Shown here: piece after piece, positions 34,401 to 44,056 of the stretch
Layout of the letters: every line of letters begins with the position of its first letter
Numbering within the stretch: position 1 is the stretch's first letter
NCBI GenBank assembly: GCA_965656525.1
Contig: CBFHKY010000012.1
Coordinates: 1 to 64,000, forward strand
Origin: Pseudomaricurvus sp965656525
GTDB lineage: Bacteria > Pseudomonadota > Gammaproteobacteria > Pseudomonadales > Cellvibrionaceae
Length of the DNA stretch: 64,000 bases
Reading direction: 5' to 3'
Translations under genes and position numbers: made by a program
The notes under the pieces: generated by a model
What the model saw: only the letters and a program-made list of their open reading frames with translations
Databases searched by the model: none
Told to the model about the DNA's origin: nothing

Positions 34401-35297
34401 TCATTCGCGGCCAAACAGCTCCAATATACTGGAAAAGTCTTTCGCCCCTTGATCGGGTGCGCCGCTGTTTTTATGCAAGCTGAACAGATTGCGCGCTGCA
34501 GAACCCATCGGAATAGAGGATTGACTGCTCACGGCAGCCGCTTGAGCCAAACTTAAATCTTTAAGCATCAAGTCCACCATAAACCCACCTTGGTAACCTC
34601 TTGATGCTGGCACGCCATCCATCACACCCGGCACAGGGTTGTATTTTTCCAGCGACCAGTTACAACCAGAGCTTTTTAACATGATGTTTGACAACACCTT
34701 AGGGTCGAGACCATTGTCGATACCTAACTGTAACGCCTCTGCCGTTCCAGACATGTGAATCGCCAACAGCATATTGTTACAAATCTTAGCTACTTGACCC
34801 GCCCCCACATCACCGGCGAGAAAAACATTGCTGCCCATCGCTTCCAATACCGGCTTAGACGCTTCGAAGTCGGCTTCACTGCCGCCCACCATAAATGCCA
34901 ACGTACCCGCCGTAGCTGCGGCTACACCACCAGAGACGGGTGCATCCACAAAACTGACGCCTCGGCGACTGGCTTCGCTTCCCACCCGGCGACTGTTGTC
35001 GGGGGCAATGGTGGAGCAGTCGAGAACGAGTGCCGTTTTGGGGATGCAATCCAACAAGCCATCATCAATATAAACACTTTCGACGATGGCACCATTAGGC
35101 AGCATAGAAACGACATAGTCGACACCCTCCACCGCTTTCTGCGGGCAGTCTACAGGTGTACAGCCAACTTTTTCAGCCGCTTGCAAGGTGGCCGCCACAA
35201 GATCAAAAGCATTGACATGAAACCCAGCTTTCACCAAATTCGCCGCCATGCCACCACCCATGTTGCCTAAGCCAATAAAGGCTACCGTTTTACCCAT
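34401..35297 (-). CDS. mmsB: 3-hydroxyisobutyrate dehydrogenase
   Basis: A 298-residue NAD-dependent enzyme oxidising 3-hydroxyisobutyrate to methylmalonate semialdehyde, late in valine breakdown. It has the Rossmann motif FIGLGNMGGGMAANL, the substrate loop DAPVSGGVAAATAGTLAF and the catalytic lysine in GAGQVAKICNNMLL. The start ATG at 35297 has AGGAG eight bases upstream; the frame is open nine codons further. It is the last gene of the valine cluster. mmsA, usually its partner, is not here. Confidence 0.95.
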   Translation of the reverse strand: MGKTVAFIGLGNMGGGMAANLVKAGFHVNAFDLVAATLQAAEKVGCTPVDCPQKAVEGVDYVVSMLPNGAIVESVYIDDGLLDCIPKTALVLDCSTIAPDNSRRVGSEASRRGVSFVDAPVSGGVAAATAGTLAFMVGGSEADFEASKPVLEAMGSNVFLAGDVGAGQVAKICNNMLLAIHMSGTAEALQLGIDNGLDPKVLSNIMLKSSGCNWSLEKYNPVPGVMDGVPASRGYQGGFMVDLMLKDLSLAQAAAVSSQSSIPMGSAARNLFSLHKNSGAPDQGAKDFSSILELFGRE

Positions 35298-35345
35298 CAC
35301 GCGTACTCCTTGTTTCATATGCAATCATCGCTGGGAGCGACGATC

Positions 35346-36440
35346 TTAAAGATCCGCTAATGGATGAGTAGCCCAAGGCTCCACAAAAAAAGCGTCAATC
35401 TGTTCAGTTGTAACATCCGCAAACGCGGATGGCGTCCAACACGGTGCTTTGTCTTTGTCGATCAACAGAGCACGTACCCCCTCTTTAAAATGACCGTACT
35501 TGGCGCAGTTTACCGACATCGTCAGTTCTAACCGGAAGGCGTCTGCCAATGACATGTGCTTGCCTCGAACAAGCTGCTGCCAAACTAAATAAGGCGTCAC
35601 TGGACAACCGTTTGCCAAGGTCTTTGCTGCACGAACGCACCAACTGTCGTCGCCATCATAAGAGGTGATGCGGTTGATAATCGACAATACGTCTTCGCCA
35701 CTGCACACGTCGTTTATCCAGTCCATGTGCTGAGCCAGCTGCCCTAGCGGCTGCATGGCTTCAGACAGTGCGGCAAAGTGCTGCATAACCCCTGTAACAC
35801 CGCGCTCGCACTTAACTTCACAAAGCGCCATTAGCACATCTTCACGCAGGTCAGCGGTAATAAAGTGATCAGCAAACCCTACATCGATAGCATCGGTGGC
35901 GTTGATCTGCACTCCGGTTAAGCCCATGAATAAGCCAGTTTTGCCCGGTGCACGATTCAAGAAGTAGGTGCCACCCACATCAGGGTACAGCCCAATGGTA
36001 ATCTCTGGCATAGCCATACGAGTGGTATCCGTTACCACACGGTGAGATGCGCCGCACAGTAAACCCAAGCCACCGCCCATCACAAAGCCGGTCCCCCACA
36101 CCACCAAAGGCTTGCTGAAGGTAGCGAGTAGGTAGTCCAGCCGGTACTCCTTTTCGAAAAACAACTCGCAGCTGTTATCGGGAAGCGCTTCACCATAGGA
36201 CGCCGAACCCGCATGCAAGGCGACCACATCGCCTCCAGCACAGAACGCTTTTTCGCCCGAGGCATGCAGAAACACCGCCAAAATCGCATCATCACTTTGC
36301 CACTGCTGTAACTTGGGCAACAATAAATCCGTCATTTCATCAGATAGCGAGTTCAGCGACTTTTCAGCATTCAACTGCGCAACCGCGATTTTTTTACCAC
36401 CCAGTGCTGGGCGCTCTTCAAACAAGACGACATCGGTCAT
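35346..36440 (-). CDS. 3-hydroxyisobutyryl-CoA hydrolase (enoyl-CoA hydratase/isomerase family)
   Basis: A 364-residue crotonase-fold protein of the HIBCH type, releasing 3-hydroxyisobutyrate from its CoA ester. The long form and the motifs AFCAGGDVVALH, GFVMGGGLGLL and MPEITIGLYPDVGGTYFLNR set it apart from hydratases. Its place between the hydratase and mmsB fits valine catabolism exactly. It lies 39 bases after the hydratase stop and 48 bases before the mmsB start, so cotranscription is likely. Confidence 0.93.
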   Translation of the reverse strand: MTDVVLFEERPALGGKKIAVAQLNAEKSLNSLSDEMTDLLLPKLQQWQSDDAILAVFLHASGEKAFCAGGDVVALHAGSASYGEALPDNSCELFFEKEYRLDYLLATFSKPLVVWGTGFVMGGGLGLLCGASHRVVTDTTRMAMPEITIGLYPDVGGTYFLNRAPGKTGLFMGLTGVQINATDAIDVGFADHFITADLREDVLMALCEVKCERGVTGVMQHFAALSEAMQPLGQLAQHMDWINDVCSGEDVLSIINRITSYDGDDSWCVRAAKTLANGCPVTPYLVWQQLVRGKHMSLADAFRLELTMSVNCAKYGHFKEGVRALLIDKDKAPCWTPSAFADVTTEQIDAFFVEPWATHPLADL

Positions 36441-36479
36441 AGCACTACCTCGTGAATCAGTGGGGCTGGATCCATTATC

Positions 36480-37256
36480 CTACGCGTTTTTCCACTCAGG
36501 CTTACGTTTTTCAAGAAAAGCCGCAACCCCTTCTTTCTGATCTTGGGTATCCCAGAGTTTTACGAACATTTCACGCTCTTTGGTAAAGGAAGGGTCCAAA
36601 TCACCATTACGCGCGGCCATGATCAGCTCTTTGCAAAAGCGCACCGAGGTGGGGGACTGTGCTTCAACTTTTGCCGCCAGTTCTAGCGCTTTTTCTAGAG
36701 CAGCACCTTTGGCGACGACTTCTGAGACCAAGCCAATTTTTTCCGCTTGCGGTGCTTTTAATCGCTCACCCAGAAGGATCATCCGCTTGGCCCATTGCTC
36801 GCCGACCAACCAGGACAGCTGCTGGGAGCCCAACCCCGCGGGCAGCAAACCTACTGCCGCCTCTGGCAGAGCCATTTGCGCCTGTTCTTCACAGATTCGC
36901 ACATCGCAACACAAAGCCACTTCCAAACCACCACCCATGGCATAACCGGTAATCGCGGCAATAGACACTCCGGTGTAATGAGTAAGCGCTTCAAAAGCTT
37001 CACCAAACGCTGCCGCAGAGGCAAAGGCCTTACCTTTATCATCGTGGTTAAACTGCTTTAAATCCGCACCGGCACTGAAGAATTTTTCACTGTCACTGGT
37101 CAAAATCAGCGCGTAATTTTCTTGGTCGGCATTCAGATCAACAATCAACTGGCGTAAATAAGATAAGCTTTCTATGGTCCACGTGTTGGCGGGAGGGTTG
37201 TTAAACGTGATGATGGCGGTATGACCGCGTTTTTCCAGTTTTAATAAGTCAGACAT
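36480..37256 (-). CDS. Enoyl-CoA hydratase (probably methacrylyl-CoA hydratase)
   Basis: A 258-residue crotonase-family hydratase. The oxyanion-hole segments FFSAGADLKQF and GYAMGGGLEVALCCD and the Glu-bearing LPEAAVGLLPAG are intact. Context suggests hydration of methacrylyl-CoA to 3-hydroxyisobutyryl-CoA, the step between its two neighbours; broader substrate use is possible. The ATG is at 37256. Confidence 0.9.
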   Translation of the reverse strand: MSDLLKLEKRGHTAIITFNNPPANTWTIESLSYLRQLIVDLNADQENYALILTSDSEKFFSAGADLKQFNHDDKGKAFASAAAFGEAFEALTHYTGVSIAAITGYAMGGGLEVALCCDVRICEEQAQMALPEAAVGLLPAGLGSQQLSWLVGEQWAKRMILLGERLKAPQAEKIGLVSEVVAKGAALEKALELAAKVEAQSPTSVRFCKELIMAARNGDLDPSFTKEREMFVKLWDTQDQKEGVAAFLEKRKPEWKNA

Positions 37257-37355
37257 GATGGCTCCGGCTTGTGGTTATTTTTTAGAAGATCAAACATAGC
37301 AATTTTAGCCTGTCGACCCATTCAATCCTACTGCAGCGACCCTTTATGTAAGATT

Positions 37356-38522
37356 TCAACGCAATTGTTCTGGCGCGCCCACTTCTAATAATCGGCGCGC
37401 AGTGATCACACGCATGATTTCATTGGTTCCTTCCAGTATCTGGTGAACTCGGGTATCTCGAAGAAAGCGCTCAATAGGGTATTCACGAATATAGCCGTAG
37501 CCACCGTGCAGTTGCAGCGCCGCATTACAGACTTCAAACCCTACATCTGTGGCAAACCGTTTTGCCATCGCGCAATAGGTGGTTTTATCTGGGTCATCAG
37601 CGTCTAACTTAGACGCCGCCAAGCGAATCATTTGTCGTGCGGCCACCAACTCAGTCAGCATATCCGCCAACTTGAATTGCAACGCTTGAAAGCTGGCAAT
37701 AGGCTGACCAAATTGTTGGCGTTCAAGCAAATAGGATTGAGTGTGATTGATGCAGGCTTGTGCGGCGCCTACTGAACAAGTGGCAATATTAATGCGGCCG
37801 CCGTCGAGACCTTTCATTGCAATTTTAAAGCCCTCACCTTCCGCCCCCAAACGATGTGCCTCAGTAACACGCACACCCTCAAACGTAATGGCACGAGTCG
37901 GCTGGGAATTCCAGCCCATTTTTGCTTCGTTTTTACCATAACTGATGCCTTCCGCTTTTGCCGACACGGCAAAAGCACTGATGCCTTTGGCACCATCTTC
38001 CGTTGACCCAGTGCGCGCCATTAGAACCAGAACGTCGGTACTGCCCGCACCGCTAATGAACATTTTACTGCCATCAATTATATAATCGCTGCCGTCGCGC
38101 CGAGCCGTCGTGCGCAAGCTCCCAGCATCGCTTCCAGCGCCTGGCTCTGTTAAACAATAGGACGCCAGTTTTTGTCCACCCGTCAGTTCAACAGCCCACT
38201 GGTTCTTGATCTGTTCACTACCCCATGTACATAACATCCATGTGGCCATGTTGTGAATGGATATATAGGCCGCAGTAGAAGTACAACCAGACGCGAGCTC
38301 CTCAAGAATAATCGCCGAATCCAGTCGTGAGAGCCCTAAACCGCCATTCACCTCTGGGCAATACAGGCCGCAAAAGCCCATTGCGCCGGCATCGGCGATG
38401 ATATCGACAGGGAAGATCTTGTTTTCGTCCCACTCTGCCGCGCGGGGTGCCATTTCCCCTTGCGCAAAGGCTCGAGCAGCCTCTTGAAAGGCTCGCTGTT
38501 CATCGTTCAGATTGAAGTCCAT
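37356..38522 (-). CDS. Acyl-CoA dehydrogenase (probably isobutyryl-CoA dehydrogenase)
   Basis: A 388-residue FAD enzyme with the usual N-helical, beta and C-helical domains. Signatures: SYCLTEPGAGSDAGSLRTTA, the FAD-contacting QFGQPIASFQALQFKLADM, and the C-terminal IHQILEGTNEIMRVITAR that carries the catalytic Glu. It is the first gene of the valine cluster, so isobutyryl-CoA to methacrylyl-CoA is the likely step. A new promoter probably lies in the 38523-38678 spacer, after the terminator of the upstream operon. Confidence 0.9.
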   Translation of the reverse strand: MDFNLNDEQRAFQEAARAFAQGEMAPRAAEWDENKIFPVDIIADAGAMGFCGLYCPEVNGGLGLSRLDSAIILEELASGCTSTAAYISIHNMATWMLCTWGSEQIKNQWAVELTGGQKLASYCLTEPGAGSDAGSLRTTARRDGSDYIIDGSKMFISGAGSTDVLVLMARTGSTEDGAKGISAFAVSAKAEGISYGKNEAKMGWNSQPTRAITFEGVRVTEAHRLGAEGEGFKIAMKGLDGGRINIATCSVGAAQACINHTQSYLLERQQFGQPIASFQALQFKLADMLTELVAARQMIRLAASKLDADDPDKTTYCAMAKRFATDVGFEVCNAALQLHGGYGYIREYPIERFLRDTRVHQILEGTNEIMRVITARRLLEVGAPEQLR

Positions 38523-38663
38523 AAACCATTCTCTTCATCGAATACATCAGACGGTTGTCACCTGACATGGCATCAAAATAAGAATTAGAACACAGAGGTT
38601 CAGCGCTATCCTGCGCATTTAATGGATAATCTTGTGCAATTCACGCAAGTTTCAGGCAGAAGC

Positions 38664-38711
38664 CGAAAAGAAGAAAGGAAGGGTTTGCCGGTAGTGAACC
38701 AACAACCCCTT
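38664..38711 (-). terminator. Hairpin terminator after the oxoacid oxidoreductase operon
   Basis: On the minus strand AAGGGGTTGTTGG (38711 to 38699), a seven-base loop, then CCGGCAAACCCTT (38691 to 38679) pair at 12 of 13 positions counting G-U, followed by the pyrimidine-rich TCCTTTCTTCTTTTC. It ends the operon just past the beta subunit stop. Confidence 0.65.
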
Positions 38712-38719
38712 TTGAAGCA

Positions 38720-39772
38720 TTAACGCAGCGAGTCGTTAATGTTTTGCAATACCGATACACCAGGGCAAAGCTCTTTTTCACCCAGTTGGCGCAAGGGCTT
38801 TTTACTGCTGTCGATATTATCGTGCAGATCCTGAGAGTCAGGGTCCATATACAATAGCCCGGTTAATATGCGTCCGCGATCTTTGAAGTTTTGCAAACGC
38901 TCTTTTGCCGAGTTACGGCTGCGCACATTAAGCTTGCTGTCCATTTTGCACAAATGGACAACGGAGCCATCGTGCAGAGTGACTTCTTCGGACATCTGCT
39001 GCGGATAGCAGGCGGTGATTTCTTCGCGCATGGGCACAAAATCTACCGTACCGGTTGCCTCTAAGTGATCGCGAACATACTCGTAACCCTTGGTAGAACC
39101 GGGGTTGTTATTGAAGGTCACACAAGGTGATATTACGTCAATAAACGCAAAACCACGGTGCGATACCGCCGCTTTGATCAGCGGTACCAATTGATCTTTA
39201 TCACCTGAAAAACTGCGTGCGACGAAGGTGGCACCCAATTCAAGAGCCACCGCAGCCAAATCAATGGCTTCGAATTTATTCACATCGCCTTTTTTGCTTT
39301 TAGAGCCAACATCCGAGGTGGCCGAATCCTGTCCTTTTGTGAGCCCGTAACAGCCGTTGTTCATCACGATATACACCATGTTCAAGTTGCGACGCACCGC
39401 GTGCACAAACTGGCCCATACCGATAGACGCCGTATCTCCGTCGCCCGACACCCCCAAGTAAATCAAATCGCGATTGGCCATATTAGCGCCGGTTGCGACC
39501 GAAGGCATACGCCCGTGTACTGAGTTAAAACCGTGAGATTTCCCCAGATAGTAGGTGGGTGTTTTAGAGGAGCACCCGATACCTGAAAGTTTGGCAACAC
39601 GGTGTGGCTCTATCGACATTTCGTACATCGACTGCACGATCGCCGCGCTGATAGAGTCGTGACCACAACCTGCACATAAGGTAGACAAAGCGCCTTCGTA
39701 TTCTTTACGGTTATAACCGAGTTCATTGACTGGCAACTGCGGATGACGGAATTCCGGTCTTAGATATGTCAT
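38720..39772 (-). CDS. 2-oxoacid:ferredoxin oxidoreductase, beta subunit
   Basis: A 350-residue thiamine-diphosphate subunit. It shows LCAGCGHDSISAAI, the TPP/Mg site SGDGDTASIGMGQF with MNNGCYGLTKGQ, and RSFSGDKDQL. Together with the alpha subunit it would oxidatively decarboxylate a 2-oxoacid to its acyl-CoA with reduction of an iron-sulfur acceptor. KorB-type (2-oxoglutarate) is the closest look; a branched-chain substrate is also possible. ATG 39772 has AGGAG eight bases upstream and lies 17 bases after the alpha stop. Confidence 0.9.
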   Translation of the reverse strand: MTYLRPEFRHPQLPVNELGYNRKEYEGALSTLCAGCGHDSISAAIVQSMYEMSIEPHRVAKLSGIGCSSKTPTYYLGKSHGFNSVHGRMPSVATGANMANRDLIYLGVSGDGDTASIGMGQFVHAVRRNLNMVYIVMNNGCYGLTKGQDSATSDVGSKSKKGDVNKFEAIDLAAVALELGATFVARSFSGDKDQLVPLIKAAVSHRGFAFIDVISPCVTFNNNPGSTKGYEYVRDHLEATGTVDFVPMREEITACYPQQMSEEVTLHDGSVVHLCKMDSKLNVRSRNSAKERLQNFKDRGRILTGLLYMDPDSQDLHDNIDSSKKPLRQLGEKELCPGVSVLQNINDSLR

Positions 39773-39788
39773 TGTTTGTTCTCCTGAA

Positions 39789-41651
39789 TTACGCCTTGGC
39801 GACAGCCACTTTTTTACGTGAACGACCGCTACTTTGCTGGCCAACTACTGCACTCACCTGATCGGCAATAAAGCGAGCCGTCACAGGCATGCCATCGTAG
39901 TGCAGGATTTTGTTGATATGCTTTGGATCCAAATCGCACTCATTCACCAATAGCGAACGCATTTGTGCATCACGATTTTGTTCAACCAAGAACACTTGGT
40001 CGTGGTTTTCGATGAACGCCACAATCTCGTCCGCAAAAGGGAATGCACGAATACGACAAGCATCGGCGACGATGCCTTGCTCAGCCAATAGGTCGAGCGC
40101 TTCCAATGTGGCGTGCATAGACGTTCCGTAGTGAACAATGCCCACTTTTGTTTTGGTTGGAGCGTTAGTAATTTCCGGTGCAGGTACGTAAGCTTTGGCC
40201 GTCTCAAATTTTTTCAGCAAACGCTCCATGTTTTCTACGTACAGCGAACCATCTTCGGTATAGACCGCGTATTCATCCCGTGAAGTACCACGAGTAAAGA
40301 AAGCGCCTTTAGAGGGATGCGTACCCGGATAAGTACGATAAGGAATACCGTCACCGTCTAGGTCCACATAGCGACCAAAACGCTCCTGCATATTCTCAAG
40401 CTCTTCGGCTGAGAACACTTTACCTCGTTGATACTGACGATCTTCATCCCACTCGAAAGGGTCAGACATGTTGTCATTCATGCCCAGATCAAGATCTGTC
40501 AACATAATGATCGGCGTCTGCAACTGCTCAGCCAAATCAAAGGCCTGAGCGGTCATGTCAAAACATTCTTTAGGTGTCGATGGGAACACGAGTACGTGTT
40601 TGGTATCGCCGTGTGAGGCATACGCACACGCCAGAACATCAGACTGCTGTGTCCGAGTGGGCATACCGGTAGAGGGGCCAGCCCGCTGCACATCAATCAA
40701 TACCGCCGGAATTTCAGCGAAGTAAGCTAAACCAAGAAACTCACTCATCAGTGAAATGCCTGGCCCGCTGGTGGCGGTAAAAGCCCGAGCACCGTTCCAA
40801 CTGGCACCAATCACCATACCCATGGCCGCCAATTCGTCTTCCGCTTGCACAATAGCAAAATTCTTTTTGCCCGAACCTGGATCAATGCGCATACGCTTAC
40901 AGTAGGTTTCAAACGCTTCAACCACCGAAGTGGATGGCGTGATGGGATACCAGCCGGCCATGGTCGCGCCGCCGTATACGGCACCCAGACCACAGGCCGC
41001 ATTCCCCTCTACCAAAATTTGATTGCTCATAGGACGAGATTCAAGACTCAGGTGCAATGGGCAACTGAAATGTCTTTTTGCGTACTGAAACCCTAACTCT
41101 AATGCGTGTATGTTTGGCGCAATCAGTTTTTCTTTGCCTTTGAACTGGTCGGCAATCAAATCGGTCAACACGGAAAAGTCGATGTTGATCAATGCCGCCA
41201 TCGCGCCTACATAAATCACATTTTTAAACAACTGACGCTGACGCGCGTCTTTGTACTCATCCAAACAGATCTGAGTCAGTGGGATACCAATAAAGTCAAT
41301 GTCGTTACGCATTAGGCGTAAATCGAGCGGCTTGGTGTTGTCATAGACAAAGTAACCGCCGGGCACCACTTCACGCACATCTTTAGCCATGCTCTGCGGA
41401 TTGACAGACACCATGATGTCGACACCATCACGACGCCCCAGATAACCTTTGTCGTTTACCCTAACTTCGTACCAAGTCGGCAAACCCTGGATGTTCGATG
41501 GAAATATATTTTTCGGGCTAACGGACAACCCCATACGAAATAAAGCTTTGGCAAACAAGTTATTGGCACTTGCCGAACCGGTGCCGTTAACGTTGGCGAA
41601 CTTAACCACTAAGTCATTTACGACCGGTAGGCGTTTTGGCATAGCACTCAT
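39789..41651 (-). CDS. 2-oxoacid:acceptor oxidoreductase, fused gamma-alpha subunit
   Basis: A 620-residue fusion. Residues 1 to about 190 are the gamma domain (KFANVNGTGSASANNLFAKA, VVPGGYFVYDN). From about residue 215 comes the alpha domain, with AGWYPITPSTSVVEAFE, FTATSGPGISLMSEFLGLA and VQRAGPSTGMPTRTQQSD, the substrate-pocket region. The C-terminal domain has VFLVEQNRDAQMRSLL. No ferredoxin domain is fused here; the iron-sulfur domains sit in the upstream gene, whose stop overlaps this start (ATGA), so translation is coupled. Confidence 0.92.
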   Translation of the reverse strand: MSAMPKRLPVVNDLVVKFANVNGTGSASANNLFAKALFRMGLSVSPKNIFPSNIQGLPTWYEVRVNDKGYLGRRDGVDIMVSVNPQSMAKDVREVVPGGYFVYDNTKPLDLRLMRNDIDFIGIPLTQICLDEYKDARQRQLFKNVIYVGAMAALINIDFSVLTDLIADQFKGKEKLIAPNIHALELGFQYAKRHFSCPLHLSLESRPMSNQILVEGNAACGLGAVYGGATMAGWYPITPSTSVVEAFETYCKRMRIDPGSGKKNFAIVQAEDELAAMGMVIGASWNGARAFTATSGPGISLMSEFLGLAYFAEIPAVLIDVQRAGPSTGMPTRTQQSDVLACAYASHGDTKHVLVFPSTPKECFDMTAQAFDLAEQLQTPIIMLTDLDLGMNDNMSDPFEWDEDRQYQRGKVFSAEELENMQERFGRYVDLDGDGIPYRTYPGTHPSKGAFFTRGTSRDEYAVYTEDGSLYVENMERLLKKFETAKAYVPAPEITNAPTKTKVGIVHYGTSMHATLEALDLLAEQGIVADACRIRAFPFADEIVAFIENHDQVFLVEQNRDAQMRSLLVNECDLDPKHINKILHYDGMPVTARFIADQVSAVVGQQSSGRSRKKVAVAKA

Positions 41652-43504
41652 GCTTGCTCCCCCTTCTGTACTGCGGAGGCTCCAGCCTTAGCAACGTGAT
41701 AGGTAAATTTCTGCATATCCCATGCGGCAGTGGGGCAACGCTCCGCACACAAACCACAGTGTAAACACACATTTTCATCTTTGATCATTGCTCTACCCGT
41801 TGGTAAAGCGTCAGACACACACACATCTTGTGACAGCTCTGTAGCAGGCATTTTTAAGCTGGCACGCAACGCCGTCTCTGTTTCCAATTCAGTCGTGTCG
41901 ATCATAGTGAGACAATCGGTTGGGCAAACATCAATGCACGCATCACACTCGATACATTTAGGCGCATCAAAGACCGTTTGTGCGTCGCAATTTAAACAGC
42001 GTGCCGCTTCGTGCACAGCCGTTGCAATATCAAAGCCCAACTCTACTTCAAGCTTACGATCTTTCACCGACAAGGCCACATCTTCGTGAGGTACGGCGTA
42101 ACGAACATCGGTGGTCACAGCGCTGTCGTAGCTCCATTCGTGCACGCCCATCTTCTGACTGACCAGATTAACACCCGGTGCAGGACGATCGGTCACACTT
42201 TGACCGTTCAAGAATAAATCGATGGAAATGGCGGCCTGATGGCCATGAGCCACCGCTGTAATCACATTTTCTGGCCCAAAGGCTGCATCGCCACCAAAGA
42301 AAACATTCTGACGGCTAGACTGAAAGGTGACGCGATCAACTACTGGCATATCCCACTTACCAAACTCAATGCCTACATCGCGTTCTATCCACGGAAAAGC
42401 ATTGTCTTGGCCTACCGCAATACACACATCATCACATTCTAAGATCGCATCGGGCTCACCGGTAGGAACCAAAGAGCGTTTGCCGTTCTCATCGTATTCC
42501 GCACGTACCAGTTCAAAACGCATACCCACAAGCTTGCCATCTTTCATCACAAACTCTTTGGGCGTGTGGTTTTCATAAAACGCCACACCTTCACGCTCGG
42601 AATCTTCAATTTCCCAAGGGGACGCTTTCATATCTGCACGAGGACTGCGCACAACGCAGCTCACAGAAGCAGCCCCCACACGCAAAGACGTACGACAGCA
42701 GTCCATAGCGGTGTTACCGCCACCGAGCACCAAAACTTTCTTACCGATGGTTTCCGTATGCTCAAACGCGACAGAGGCCAGCCATTCAATACCTAAATGG
42801 ATACTGTTTTCAGCCTCTTTACGGCCAGGCAAATCCAAATCTTTTGGTCGTGGAGCCCCGGTACCAACAAAAACGGCATCATAGCCTTTGTCTAAAATAG
42901 ACTTCATGCTGTCGACGTAGGTGTTGTAGTGCGTTACCACCCCCATATCGGTAATCTGATTAACTTCTTGGTTTAAAACCTTTTCTGGCAGACGAAAGCT
43001 GGGAATCTGACTGCGCATGAAGCCGCCACCCGCTGGCTGCTGGTCATAAAGATCGATAGCATAGCCCAAAGGCATCAGGTCGCGCGCAACGGTTAGCGCC
43101 GCAGGACCACCGCCAATCAATGCGATTCGCTTACCGTTTTTCTCGGTGGGAATAGCAGGCATGTGGCCGGCAATGATGGCGTCATCTTTGTTGTCTGCCG
43201 CAACACGCTTGAGACGACAAATGGCCACTGGCTCATCTTCAACTCGACCACGACGACAAGCTGGTTCACAAGGGCGATCACAAGTACGCCCTAGCACCCC
43301 GGGGAATACATTGGATTCCCAGTTGATCATGTAGGCGTCGTCGTAACGACCCGCAGCGATTAAACGAATGTATTCCGGTACAGGTGTATGAGCTGGGCAG
43401 GCATACTGACAATCCACCACCTTATGGTAATACTCTGGGTTACTGGTATCCGTAGGTTTCAACACGACCTCCACACTTCGAAAAGTAGCTGGTATAAAAC
43501 GCAA
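41648..43504 (-). CDS. GltD-like FAD iron-sulfur oxidoreductase with 4Fe-4S ferredoxin domain
   Basis: A 618-residue protein built like the glutamate synthase small subunit. It has an N-terminal cysteine-rich domain (CQYACPAHTPVPEYIRLI, CDRPCEPACRRG), two nucleotide-binding folds (IALIGGGPAALTVARDL for FAD, VLVLGGGNTAMDCCRTS for NADPH), and a C-terminal bacterial ferredoxin domain with two 4Fe-4S motifs, CIECDACIDVCPTDC and CLHCGLCAERCP. As the first gene of the operon it is expected to pass electrons between the oxoacid enzyme and NADP(H). It is not glutamate synthase itself, since no large subunit is present. Confidence 0.92.
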   Translation of the reverse strand: MRFIPATFRSVEVVLKPTDTSNPEYYHKVVDCQYACPAHTPVPEYIRLIAAGRYDDAYMINWESNVFPGVLGRTCDRPCEPACRRGRVEDEPVAICRLKRVAADNKDDAIIAGHMPAIPTEKNGKRIALIGGGPAALTVARDLMPLGYAIDLYDQQPAGGGFMRSQIPSFRLPEKVLNQEVNQITDMGVVTHYNTYVDSMKSILDKGYDAVFVGTGAPRPKDLDLPGRKEAENSIHLGIEWLASVAFEHTETIGKKVLVLGGGNTAMDCCRTSLRVGAASVSCVVRSPRADMKASPWEIEDSEREGVAFYENHTPKEFVMKDGKLVGMRFELVRAEYDENGKRSLVPTGEPDAILECDDVCIAVGQDNAFPWIERDVGIEFGKWDMPVVDRVTFQSSRQNVFFGGDAAFGPENVITAVAHGHQAAISIDLFLNGQSVTDRPAPGVNLVSQKMGVHEWSYDSAVTTDVRYAVPHEDVALSVKDRKLEVELGFDIATAVHEAARCLNCDAQTVFDAPKCIECDACIDVCPTDCLTMIDTTELETETALRASLKMPATELSQDVCVSDALPTGRAMIKDENVCLHCGLCAERCPTAAWDMQKFTYHVAKAGASAVQKGEQA

Positions 43505-43801
43505 GCACTTTCGCGCTCATCACATCTCATCCGGCTTTTATATTATTGAAGCATTCACTTCTCTTTTATTGACCCACCAACTCCTTTGCCGAAAAAGAGC
43601 TGCACTTTGCGTAACCAACTGGCCGTACGACCGCGATTCTTTAGAGCACAACGGGGGGATGAAAACAGGCTTACTACAAAGGTTAAGACGTTATTTGGAG
43701 ACTTAACACTAGGCGACCTTTGCCATTTCGGCTTTTTATCTTTTTATCTTTCTCACTTCAGCACAACGTTTAACAACTGGCCTCGCACATCAAGCTCGAC
43801 A
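43505..43801. other. Intergenic region without recognised feature
   Basis: A 297-base spacer upstream of the GltD-like gene. It must contain that gene's promoter, but I see no convincing -35/-10 pair. A plus-strand open frame crosses it and the neighbouring minus-strand gene; its composition and lack of known motifs argue against it. Confidence 0.5.
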
Positions 43802-44056
43802 CTAATCACCCAGCGCCTCTTTAGCACTGACGATTGGACGGCTTTCACGACTGCCTCGCATAACGTGCTTTTCATCACCTTGATGTATCAACATCACGTG
43901 ATCGTCTTGTACGCCCACCAAGACACCCACAAATGGCATATCTTGGAAGCTTTCTGGTACACGATAGCTGACCAAGTCACCCACTTTGAAAGTGACTGGA
44001 TCAAAATTAAACTCAAAAGGACACTGGCTTTCGGTGTCATTCACCATATCCAACAT
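43802..44056 (-). CDS. Conserved-looking hypothetical protein, small beta-rich
   Basis: An 84-residue acidic protein I cannot assign. The core FKVGDLVSYRVPESFQDMPFVGVLVGVQDDHVMLIHQG looks like a small SH3-like or KOW-like beta barrel, followed by a charged tail. No signal peptide, cysteine cluster or membrane segment is visible. It stands alone, divergent from arsR across a 374-base spacer and upstream of the oxoacid operon on the same strand. An opposing longer frame overlaps it, but this one has the more protein-like pattern. Confidence 0.65.
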   Translation of the reverse strand: MLDMVNDTESQCPFEFNFDPVTFKVGDLVSYRVPESFQDMPFVGVLVGVQDDHVMLIHQGDEKHVMRGSRESRPIVSAKEALGD

